From contig WREJ01000012.1 in NCBI GenBank assembly GCA_009779395.1, positions 1 to 14,447 of the forward strand: a stretch of DNA of 14,447 nucleotides. Reading direction: 5' to 3'. Source of the stretch: Coriobacteriia bacterium (GTDB taxonomy: Bacteria > Actinomycetota > Coriobacteriia > WRKU01 > WQUG01). The translations under genes and the position numbers were made by a program. Below the pieces are notes generated by a model. It was given only the letters and a program-made list of their open reading frames with translations, searched no databases and had not been told where the DNA came from. Positions 6,811 through 13,220 of this stretch are shown here, piece after piece. Within the stretch, counting starts at the first letter, position 1, and every line of letters begins with the position of its first letter.

Positions 6811-8025
6811 CTAGAGCAAAGCCTTTGTGTCGCGGGCAATCATCAGTTCTTCGTTGGTAGGAACCACAAGGATCTTTACCCGTGAACCCGTGGCAGAAAT
6901 CTTGAACTCGCCGTCTTTGCCGTCTGCAAAGGTCTCTTTTTTCTCGAAATTGCGCCAGGGGTCAACGGCGATTCCCCAGTGTTCTAGACCGGCAAGTGCT
7001 GCAGCACGCATGACGGGGCTGTTCTCGCCTACCCCTGCGGTCATGACAATGATGTCCAGACCACCCAAAATAGCCATGTACTGTCCCACCAGACGCTTGA
7101 TACTATAGGCGTACATGTCATTGGCAAGGCGCGCTAGTTCGTCACCACGGTCTTGTGCGTCTAGCACGTCGCGCAAGTCACTACTGATGCCACTGACACC
7201 CAAAAGCCCCGACTGCTTGTTCATCAGGTTGTCGATTTCGTCAGGACTCAGGTTTTCTTGACGCATCAAAAAGGTGACGATTGCCGGGTCGATGGTTCCC
7301 GTGCGTGTTCCCATCATCAGGCCCTCGAGTGGCGTAAAGCCCATGCTAGTATCAACCGACACGCCGTTTTTAATCGCTGCAATCGAGGCACCATTACCCA
7401 AATGGCAGCTGATAATTTTCAGGTCACGCAGAGGAATACCCACCAAATCTGCACTGCGCTGGGCAACATAACGGTGAGAGTTCCCATGAAAGCCGTAGCG
7501 ACGCACCTTGTACTTGTCGTACAAATTGCGCGGCAGCGGATAGTGGTGTGCCTCGGGCGGAATGGTCTGGTGATACGCCGTATCAAAGGCAGCAACCTGC
7601 GTAATATGGGGCATCAGCGTGCGCGAGGCACGAATACAGGTAACCGCAGCGGGATTGTGCAAAGGTGCAAGAGGAGAGACTTCGTCCAGTTTTGCCAAGA
7701 CATCTTCGTCGATAGCAACCGATGTCGAGAAGTACTCGCCACCATGCACGACACGATGTCCAACCGCTGAAATGTCGCTTAAATCGGCAATGACGCCACC
7801 GTCAGGACAGCTAAGCACGCTAATGGCAGCTTGCAGTGCGCACTCGTGGTCAGCGATTTCGGCACTACTTTTGCCCTTAGCACCGCCAATGTCAAAGGAA
7901 TGGTCAGCCTCTCCCGCTAGTCCAATGCGCTCGACAACACCTTTTGCCAGAACTTCTTCGGTGGTGCTGTCCATCAGCTGATATTTCAAAGACGATGAAC
8001 CAGCGTTCAGTACCAGTATCTTCAT
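6811..8025 (-). CDS. ackA: Acetate kinase (404 aa)
   Basis: Cytoplasmic enzyme that interconverts acetyl phosphate + ADP and acetate + ATP, completing acetate production by substrate-level phosphorylation. Diagnostic segments are all present: VLNAGSSSLKYQ at the N-terminus (5-16), GHRVVHGGEYF (89-99, with the substrate Arg91), AAFDTAYHQT (145-154, with the catalytic Asp148), YGFHGNSHRY (177-186, with His180), CHLGNGAS (207-214), DTSMGFTPLEGLMMGTRTG (225-243, with Arg241), TAGVGENSP, and a C-terminal VPTNEELMIARD. The length is standard for the family. The gene lies 33 bases after pta, with GAGAGGG ahead of the ATG, so the pair is cotranscribed in pta-ackA order. Confidence 0.97.
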   Translation of the reverse strand: MKILVLNAGSSSLKYQLMDSTTEEVLAKGVVERIGLAGEADHSFDIGGAKGKSSAEIADHECALQAAISVLSCPDGGVIADLSDISAVGHRVVHGGEYFSTSVAIDEDVLAKLDEVSPLAPLHNPAAVTCIRASRTLMPHITQVAAFDTAYHQTIPPEAHHYPLPRNLYDKYKVRRYGFHGNSHRYVAQRSADLVGIPLRDLKIISCHLGNGASIAAIKNGVSVDTSMGFTPLEGLMMGTRTGTIDPAIVTFLMRQENLSPDEIDNLMNKQSGLLGVSGISSDLRDVLDAQDRGDELARLANDMYAYSIKRLVGQYMAILGGLDIIVMTAGVGENSPVMRAAALAGLEHWGIAVDPWRNFEKKETFADGKDGEFKISATGSRVKILVVPTNEELMIARDTKALL

Positions 8026-8058
8026 TTCAGGCCCTCTCTGTGCTTTGCTAGTGCTGGC

Positions 8059-9045
8059 TTACTGACCAGCAGCCTGTACGGCAGTAATCGCGATGACGCC
8101 TAGGATATCATCTGCGCTGCAGCCGCGCGACAGGTCATTGACGGGTGCGGCAATTCCCTGGGTGATTGGTCCATAAGCCTCTGCTTTTGCCAGACGTTCA
8201 GTTAGCTTGTAGGCAATGTTTCCACTGTTCAGGTCGGGGAAAATCAAGACGTTTGCTTTACCGGCGACCGTGCTGTCGGGTGCTTTTGAAGCCCCAATCG
8301 CCTGAACAATAGCAGCATCCAGCTGCAGCTCACCATCAAGTGCGATGTCGGGACGCTTTTCTTTTGCCAGACGCGTTGCCTCGACGACTTTTTCTGTCAG
8401 CTCGCTTTTTGCGCTGCCATAGGTCGAATAAGACAACATGGCAACCTGTGCCTGCTGCCCAACCAAGGCCTCAAAGGACCCCGCTGACGAGATGGCGATT
8501 TCAGATAGTGCCTGAGCATCGGGGTTTTCTACCAGACCGCAGTCTGCGTAAAGAAACACGCCGTCTGCACCGTACTCGCAATTGGGCACATCCATGATAA
8601 AGTAGCTAGAAACCAGCTTTGTGCCCGGTGCTGTCTTGAGTATTTGCAGCGCACAACGCAGCACCGCACTAGTCGCGTTAACCGCACCAGCGACCATACC
8701 GTCAACCATACCCCGCTTGACCATCATGGCAGCAAAGTACAAAGGTTCAAGGATTAACTCGTCTGCCTGTTCGCGGGTCAGTCCCTTTGCCTGACGCAGT
8801 TCGAACAGTGCTTCTGCAAGTTCATCTTTCAGCATCGAGGTTGCTGGGTCGATTATGGTCACACTGCTCTGGTCAAACTCTGCCGGAATATCTGAAGGAC
8901 TTGCCAGTATGGTCAGGCGCGCTATGCCCTGTGCTGTAACACGCGCAGCGGCTTCCCAGGTACGCGCGTCGCAGCCTTCGGGCAGGATGACCTGTTTGTT
9001 AGCGGCGCGGGCGCGGTCGATTGTTTTTGCGAGAAATGAACTCAT
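8059..9045 (-). CDS. pta: Phosphate acetyltransferase (328 aa)
   Basis: Converts acetyl-CoA + phosphate to acetyl phosphate + CoA, feeding acetate kinase. It is the short, catalytic-domain-only form (about 330 residues), lacking the N-terminal regulatory domains of the long enterobacterial enzyme. Recognisable segments are VILPEGCDARTWEAA (19-33), MVKRGMVDGMVAGAVN, SYFIMDVPN, QVAMLSYSTYGSAKS, DIALDGELQLDAAIV, ANVLIFPDLNSGNIAYKL and YGPITQGIAAPVNDLSRGC. A strong ribosome site, AGGAGA (9052-9057, minus), precedes the ATG. The 67-base gap from the HIT gene is the widest between neighbouring genes in this run and could hold a promoter for pta-ackA. Confidence 0.96.
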   Translation of the reverse strand: MSSFLAKTIDRARAANKQVILPEGCDARTWEAAARVTAQGIARLTILASPSDIPAEFDQSSVTIIDPATSMLKDELAEALFELRQAKGLTREQADELILEPLYFAAMMVKRGMVDGMVAGAVNATSAVLRCALQILKTAPGTKLVSSYFIMDVPNCEYGADGVFLYADCGLVENPDAQALSEIAISSAGSFEALVGQQAQVAMLSYSTYGSAKSELTEKVVEATRLAKEKRPDIALDGELQLDAAIVQAIGASKAPDSTVAGKANVLIFPDLNSGNIAYKLTERLAKAEAYGPITQGIAAPVNDLSRGCSADDILGVIAITAVQAAGQ

Positions 9046-9098
9046 GGCGTATCTCCTAACACTTCCAGTGCAGTCGTTGTACAGTTTTGCAGGCTTCT

Positions 9099-9104
9099 AT
9101 CTTA
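9099..9104 (-). promoter_or_regulatory. Candidate -10 hexamer TAAGAT upstream of pta
   Basis: TAAGAT on the minus strand fits the TANNNT pattern common in actinobacterial promoters and lies 53 bases before the pta ATG. TTGACG occurs further upstream but at 22 bases spacing, too far for a normal -35. The call is weak; readthrough from the nuclease genes is an alternative. Confidence 0.22.
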
Positions 9105-9112
9105 ACCGAAAA

Positions 9113-9484
9113 CTAACGCAGTCCCTCGTCAAAGTTGGTACCACCCATCAGATGAACATGTAAGTGGTAGACGGTTTGTCCGGCACCGGCACCGTTATTT
9201 TGCACAATGCGGTAGCCGCTTTTGTCGATACCTTTCAGGCGCGCGACCGTACTGACTGCGCCAAAAGTACGTGCCAGCAGTTCGGGACTGGGGTCATCTT
9301 CGAGGTTTGCAACATGTTCGCGCGGCACAATCAGAGTGTGAACTGGTGCCTGCGGACTAATGTCATCAAAGGCAACCACCCACTGATCCTCGTAGACAAA
9401 GTCGCTGCCAAAATCACCAGCAACAATCTTGCAAAAGATACAGTCCTCTGGCTGACTGGTCGCACTGTCGCTAGTCTTGCTCAT
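9113..9484 (-). CDS. HIT-family (HINT-like) nucleotide hydrolase (123 aa)
   Basis: Histidine-triad protein. Family members hydrolyse nucleoside phosphoramidates or related aminoacyl- or sulfo-nucleotides. The HINT signature is clear: DCIFCKIVAGD near the N-terminus, VVAFDDISPQAPVHTLIVPREHV, then YRIVQNNGAGAGQTVYHLHVHLMGG, with HLHVHL as the active-site triad (central His nucleophile). The C-terminus after the triad is short (TNFDEGLR) and lacks the usual Trp ending. The ATG overlaps the xseB end by 14 bases and is preceded by GGGAGA, which lies inside the xseB coding end, so translation of the two is probably coupled. The cellular substrate is unknown. Confidence 0.92.
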   Translation of the reverse strand: MSKTSDSATSQPEDCIFCKIVAGDFGSDFVYEDQWVVAFDDISPQAPVHTLIVPREHVANLEDDPSPELLARTFGAVSTVARLKGIDKSGYRIVQNNGAGAGQTVYHLHVHLMGGTNFDEGLR

Positions 9485-9662
9485 GAATCTCTCCCATCAT
9501 TAGCTGCACTTTTTGTTCGGCACTCGCTAACTTTTCTTGCAGCGAGCGAATCAATTGGACGCCCTCCTCATAACGTTTCAGACTGTCCTCAAGGTCAAGC
9601 TGCCCACCCTCAAGTTGGGTGACAATCGCCTCGAGTTGTGTCAATTGTTCGTTAAACTTCAT
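9471..9662 (-). CDS. xseB: Exodeoxyribonuclease VII small subunit (63 aa)
   Basis: Small helical subunit that assembles in several copies with XseA to form exonuclease VII, which degrades single-stranded DNA from both ends to oligonucleotides. The sequence is typical: FNEQLTQLEAIVTQLEGGQ, LDLEDSLKRYEEGVQLIRS, then a Gln/Glu/Lys-rich helical end. The length is within the usual 60-80 residues. The ATG lies 11 bases inside the end of xseA, with AAAGGGA ahead of it, and the tail overlaps the HIT gene by 14 bases, as expected for a coupled operon. Confidence 0.95.
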   Translation of the reverse strand: MKFNEQLTQLEAIVTQLEGGQLDLEDSLKRYEEGVQLIRSLQEKLASAEQKVQLMMGEIHEQD

Positions 9663-10935
9663 CGACTATCCCTTTCACTTCACAGTCAAGCTGACCGTCT
9701 TGTAAGCGTACCTGCACCCCTTGCCCCGGCGTGACCGCTGCCACCGAATCGATGACATCGCGTGTGTCTGTCGCGTCAAATACCAGCGCGTATCCGCGTC
9801 CCAATACTTTTAGCGGAGAGAGTGCGTCCAGCATCCCCACAACAGCTTCTAGTTTGCTGCGCTGCGGTGCCAGCAAGCTTGCACCTGCCTGTTGCAGCCG
9901 CTTGTGCGTGTGTGTGACCCGCTGCTGCTGGGTGACAAATCCCTGCGTCATGCAGGTTATCAGTCGCTGCTGCGCCGTATCAAGCATCATGCTACGAACC
10001 TGCAGCAATTCGGCAGGTCCTGCAAAAACGGGACGACTCGCAAGGGCAGCGAGGCGCTCGGCGCGCTGTTGAATCTGGTCACGCATTGCAGCGTGTATGC
10101 TGCTGCTGTTGCTAGCAAGCAGGCGCGTTAGCGTATCGATACCAGGACTGCTGACTGCCTCGGCAGCAGCTGTTGGTGTGGCAACACGCACATCAGCAAC
10201 CAAGTCTGCGAGGCTGTTGTCTGGTTCGTGACCGATGCCAGCAACGACTGGTTTGTTCAGGCCAGCAATACAGCGCACCAGCGCTTCGTCAGAAAAAGGC
10301 AGCAAGTCCTCAAAGGAACCGCCACCCCGCGCCAGAATAATCACCTCTGCATCTGAGGCGTCTGCTGCCTGCAGACCCGCCATAATTTGCGCCACGGCGT
10401 CTGCTCCCTCGACGCGTACGCCATACAGCAAGATTTCTGCCAGAGGCCACCGCTGCTGCAGAGTCTGGGTAATGTCATGAATGACCGCACCTGCCGGTGA
10501 GGTGACTACTGCAATTCGCAGGGGATAGACGGGCAGCATACTTTTGCGCGCCGCATCAAAAAGCCCCTCTGCGCGCAGGCGTGCCTCACGTGCAGCCAGC
10601 TCCATGCGCAGCTGCCCCTCGCCAGAAATGTAGAGTTTTGCCACCTGAAAGTTTAGCTCGCCACGTGCGGGGTAAGCACTGAATTTGCCGACAACCTCTA
10701 TTTCTTGGCCATCTTTTAAGTCGACAGCTGCTGCCTCGTACACGTTTCGCCACACGACACATTTCAGCACGGCATCGCCATCTTTTAGGCTGAAATAGCG
10801 CGTTGGGTAGCGATTTCCCGTAAAACCTGAGACCTCGCCAATAACACGCAGACGCAGGGTCTCAAGACCAATCTTGACAATGCTGAGAGCTTCGCTGACC
10901 GAAACAGCCGTTTTAGTGTCCGTGTACTCAGACAT
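9652..10935 (-). CDS. xseA: Exodeoxyribonuclease VII large subunit (427 aa)
   Basis: Catalytic subunit of exonuclease VII, a metal-independent single-strand DNA exonuclease used in repair and recombination. It begins with an OB-fold DNA-binding domain (about 25-105: LRLRVIGEVSGF, RYFSLKDGDAVLKCVVWR). The nuclease domain follows with IAVVTSPAGAVIHDI (141-155), LARGGGSFEDLLPFSDE (201-217) and GIGHEPDNSLADLVADVRVATPTAAAE (233-259), all family hallmarks. A helical region (260-390) and a short C-terminal strand segment (GYALVFD, VQVRLQDGQLDCEVKG) complete the normal architecture. The ATG overlaps the RNase D stop region by 8 bases. No strong ribosome site is seen, so translational coupling is likely. 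Confidence 0.96.
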   Translation of the reverse strand: MSEYTDTKTAVSVSEALSIVKIGLETLRLRVIGEVSGFTGNRYPTRYFSLKDGDAVLKCVVWRNVYEAAAVDLKDGQEIEVVGKFSAYPARGELNFQVAKLYISGEGQLRMELAAREARLRAEGLFDAARKSMLPVYPLRIAVVTSPAGAVIHDITQTLQQRWPLAEILLYGVRVEGADAVAQIMAGLQAADASDAEVIILARGGGSFEDLLPFSDEALVRCIAGLNKPVVAGIGHEPDNSLADLVADVRVATPTAAAEAVSSPGIDTLTRLLASNSSSIHAAMRDQIQQRAERLAALASRPVFAGPAELLQVRSMMLDTAQQRLITCMTQGFVTQQQRVTHTHKRLQQAGASLLAPQRSKLEAVVGMLDALSPLKVLGRGYALVFDATDTRDVIDSVAAVTPGQGVQVRLQDGQLDCEVKGIVDEV

Positions 10936-12094
10936 CGAGGTCTTCGACCACTAAAGCACCGTCTGCCAAACGCAAAGCAAGCTTGCCTGCCAGCAGACGT
11001 TCTAACTGATTGCCTATCAAGTCTTTACGCCAACCCTGCATAATGACACAGTCGTCACTGCGGCAGGTCAGGTAGTCTTCGAGCACACTGCGCGAGGCAA
11101 GAACTGAACTTGCCAGCAGATTTTCTGCTGCACATTTGCGCACAATGGCTGTCATCAGTTCAAGGGCTGCGTGCTCGTCGCCGCTTAGCTTGCGGCGTTC
11201 AATTAGCTGCGGCCAGGCGTCTGCAGGACAGTCTTTGCCTGCTTTTACCGCACGCACAATGTCACTCAGGCTATGTTTCAGGTTTGGACCAACTCCGCGT
11301 AAACTGGCAAGACCTGCCTCGCTGGTGGGTGCGCGCCGGGCAATGTCGAGTACCGCCTCGTCAGAGAGTAGCCAGCGTTTGGGGATGTTTTTGCGCATTG
11401 CCTGCATTTCGCGCCAGGCAGCGACCTCGCGGGCAACTGCTAGCTGCTGTGGCTTTAGCGAGGATACCCGTTTCAGGCGCAGATAGACGCTGCCGACATC
11501 GATGCTCAGGACTTCTGGCCTGCACCTTTGGTCAAACTCTTCATCTAACCAGAACAATCTGCCCAGTGCCGCCAACTTTTCCAAAATGACAGGGTACAGA
11601 CGTAGCAGCCAGGTAACGTCTTGGGTCGCGTAATCTAGCTGGGCTGGGCTTAGGGGGCGGCGCGACCAATCGGTAAAGCTGTCCGCCTTGTCCAAGTCGA
11701 CGTCCAGCAGACGTTTTACCAGTGCCGCGTAGCCAATCTGTTCTGGCAAGCCAATGAGGGTCGCTGCGTCTTGCGTGTCAAAGTACGACCGCACAGCAAC
11801 ACCACAGGCGTCAAACAAAATCTGCAGGTCTTGGATGCCTGCGTGAAAAACTTTCACAATCGAGGAGTCTGTCCATAGTCGAGCAAGCGGAAACAAGTCC
11901 AGCTGCTGTGGCAGCGGGTCGATTAAAAATACCTGGTCATCTGCGGCAATTTGCAGCAGACACAACTGAGGATAGTAGGTTTTTTCGCGCATGAACTCGG
12001 TGTCGATTGCCACTACCTTTGCTGTGATAAGACGGGTAAGCGCAGCATCCAGTTCTGCGGCAGTCGTCACAAGGGTGGCAGCACTCATGGTCAC
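10928..12094 (-). CDS. rnd: Ribonuclease D (DEDDy 3'-5' exonuclease with HRDC domain, 388 aa)
   Basis: RNase D-type 3'-5' exoribonuclease, known for trimming tRNA 3' ends and processing stable RNA. The DEDDy motifs are present: VAIDTEF with Asp31 and Glu33 (Exo I), VFHAGIQDLQIL with Asp89 (Exo II), and DYATQDV with Tyr155 and Asp159 (Exo III). The family segment DWSRRPLSPAQLDYA is also there. An HRDC nucleic-acid-binding domain follows (about 218-300, REVAAWREMQAMRKNIPKRW). The C-terminal 90 residues are probably a second HRDC-like helical region. The open frame starts with GTG at 12094, forming a GTGA overlap with the upstream stop codon; an ATG six bases later (12088) is the alternative start. 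It is translationally linked to the restriction-like gene and to xseA. Confidence 0.93.
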   Translation of the reverse strand: MTMSAATLVTTAAELDAALTRLITAKVVAIDTEFMREKTYYPQLCLLQIAADDQVFLIDPLPQQLDLFPLARLWTDSSIVKVFHAGIQDLQILFDACGVAVRSYFDTQDAATLIGLPEQIGYAALVKRLLDVDLDKADSFTDWSRRPLSPAQLDYATQDVTWLLRLYPVILEKLAALGRLFWLDEEFDQRCRPEVLSIDVGSVYLRLKRVSSLKPQQLAVAREVAAWREMQAMRKNIPKRWLLSDEAVLDIARRAPTSEAGLASLRGVGPNLKHSLSDIVRAVKAGKDCPADAWPQLIERRKLSGDEHAALELMTAIVRKCAAENLLASSVLASRSVLEDYLTCRSDDCVIMQGWRKDLIGNQLERLLAGKLALRLADGALVVEDLDV

Positions 12095-13116
12095 AGACCC
12101 AGCATTTTCAAATCATCCAAACGGTGTTCCCACGCCCAGTCAACGCCCGCCTCTGCCAAAAAGTTCAGATAGCCAGCATCGTAGTAGCCACGCAGCACCA
12201 GCACGTACAGTAGGTCATCGCCATATATTTTCTTTAGCTGGACAAACTTTGTTGTCTCGTCTTTGCGCTGCTGCCTTTGGTTGGTACCGTGGGTGGCGGG
12301 CGCAGGAAGTTGAGAAGCCGCTTTGACATCAACCAGGACTGGTCGTCCCTCTGCCGCTGCTGCATCTTTTTGCTTATGAGCTCCCAGACGAGACGGCGAC
12401 TGGATAATCATGTCAACGGGAATATGCAGGGCATGTTTGCGCAGGTGAGTGTTGCCGGCTTTCTGCAGGTCGGATTTGTCCGTTCGCAGCGAGAAAGTAC
12501 CCGGCCGCGCAGAGCCAATGTCATGGGCAGACGCCAGCCGAACATGTCCGTATCCCCGTGCTTCGAGCCATTCCTGCAGTGCCGTTAGTTGACTGTTTTT
12601 CTGAGCACGTCCAACAATGGACTCTGCTTTGGTAAAACACATCCTGTCAGCAATACGCTCGATTGCCAGCGCGCGCTGCTCATCTGTTGCTTTATGCCCT
12701 GCCTCGACCCAGGGAAAAATCTGGTAGTCAAGCATCTGCTCAATGATGTCAGCAAGCCTGTCCAGGCCGTCAGAAACAAAGTCTTCTGCCAGAGAAGTAG
12801 GAATCTCTCCGTACTTTTCCATGCCAACAAGAAGGGACTTTGGTACCCGCGCCATGCTCATCATTTTGTCGCGCGTGATTGGCGGCGCAGTCATTTTGCG
12901 CAAAACAGACAGAGCCGTTGGATTGCGCGTAATCGCAGATGCCGTAATGGTAGTCAAATCGTCGGTGGCAGCAAAAGCAGCCTCTACCTGCACAATAGTC
13001 CTATCGCGAGCCTCTGCAAAAGCATCAGGAGCAGACTCCATAAACCAGTCATTGTGCAAGGTGATGGAATGAACGATGTCGAGCTTCCATTTGCTTATTT
13101 TGTCTGCGTTCATCAT
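12091..13116 (-). CDS. XamI-like type II restriction endonuclease homologue, PD-(D/E)XK (341 aa)
   Basis: Probable PD-(D/E)XK endonuclease. Residues HIPVDMII (231-238) and PVLVDVKAAS (259-268) give the catalytic pattern Asp235 ... Asp263-x-Lys265. From memory of the family, several segments resemble XamI-type restriction enzymes: VLRKMTAPPITRDKM (71-85), the helix AESIVGRAQKNSQL then LEARGYG (164-190), and the C-terminal DWAWEHRLDDLKML (326-339). XamI itself cuts at GTCGAC; the specificity here cannot be predicted. No DNA methyltransferase is visible on either side. It is the first gene of an overlapping run (GTGA overlap with rnd). The ATG at 13116 (a second ATG at 13113) has no ribosome site, suggesting leaderless expression. 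The nuclease fold is likely; the XamI assignment is moderate. It could have been recruited to a housekeeping or defence role. Confidence 0.62.
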   Translation of the reverse strand: MMNADKISKWKLDIVHSITLHNDWFMESAPDAFAEARDRTIVQVEAAFAATDDLTTITASAITRNPTALSVLRKMTAPPITRDKMMSMARVPKSLLVGMEKYGEIPTSLAEDFVSDGLDRLADIIEQMLDYQIFPWVEAGHKATDEQRALAIERIADRMCFTKAESIVGRAQKNSQLTALQEWLEARGYGHVRLASAHDIGSARPGTFSLRTDKSDLQKAGNTHLRKHALHIPVDMIIQSPSRLGAHKQKDAAAAEGRPVLVDVKAASQLPAPATHGTNQRQQRKDETTKFVQLKKIYGDDLLYVLVLRGYYDAGYLNFLAEAGVDWAWEHRLDDLKMLGL

Positions 13117-13125
13117 AGTAAATAA

Positions 13126-13131
13126 ATTTTA
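13126..13131 (-). promoter_or_regulatory. -10 hexamer TAAAAT of the nuclease operon (possible leaderless start)
   Basis: TAAAAT on the minus strand ends 9 bases before the ATG at 13116 and is the only good -10 between the upstream terminator and the gene. Transcription would begin at or next to the start codon. The absence of any Shine-Dalgarno sequence there agrees with a leaderless mRNA, which is common in actinobacteria. No convincing -35 is seen; TTGCAA is 23 bases upstream, too far. Confidence 0.45.
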
Positions 13132-13163
13132 CCAGAGGCAGGGCACACCAGGCGTTGCAATTG

Positions 13164-13204
13164 AGTAGGGGCGCGCTCCTGCTTGGCAGTAGCGCGCCCC
13201 TACT
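13164..13204. terminator. Hairpin terminator after the isopeptide-domain surface protein
   Basis: AGTAGGGGCGCGCT (13164-13177) pairs perfectly with 13191-13204. Inside, CTGC-TTG-GCAG adds four pairs beyond one mismatch, giving an 18-bp interrupted stem. It begins 17 bases past the stop codon of the surface-protein gene and lies just upstream of the nuclease operon promoter. It lacks a clear U tract, like the other hairpins in this window. Confidence 0.82.
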
Positions 13205-13220
13205 TGTCGAGAGAGAGTCG

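Noticed and set aside
7258..7770. 170-codon plus-strand open frame
   Set aside because: It lies wholly opposite acetate kinase, whose motifs are unambiguous.
8026..8058. Possible attenuator or riboswitch between pta and ackA
   Set aside because: The 33-base gap has only a ribosome site and no meaningful folding element.
9164..9622. 152-codon plus-strand frame over the HIT and xseB genes
   Set aside because: Both minus-strand genes are firmly identified, and the frame has no domain features.
12589..13125. 178-codon plus-strand open frame opposite the restriction-like gene
   Set aside because: It is antisense to a gene with clear family motifs and has no recognisable protein features; it is a shadow of the opposite frame.
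775..13163. CAATTG directly abutting two of the hairpin terminators (775-780 and 13158-13163)
   Set aside because: CAATTG occurs several more times in the window away from hairpins, so the coincidence is weak.
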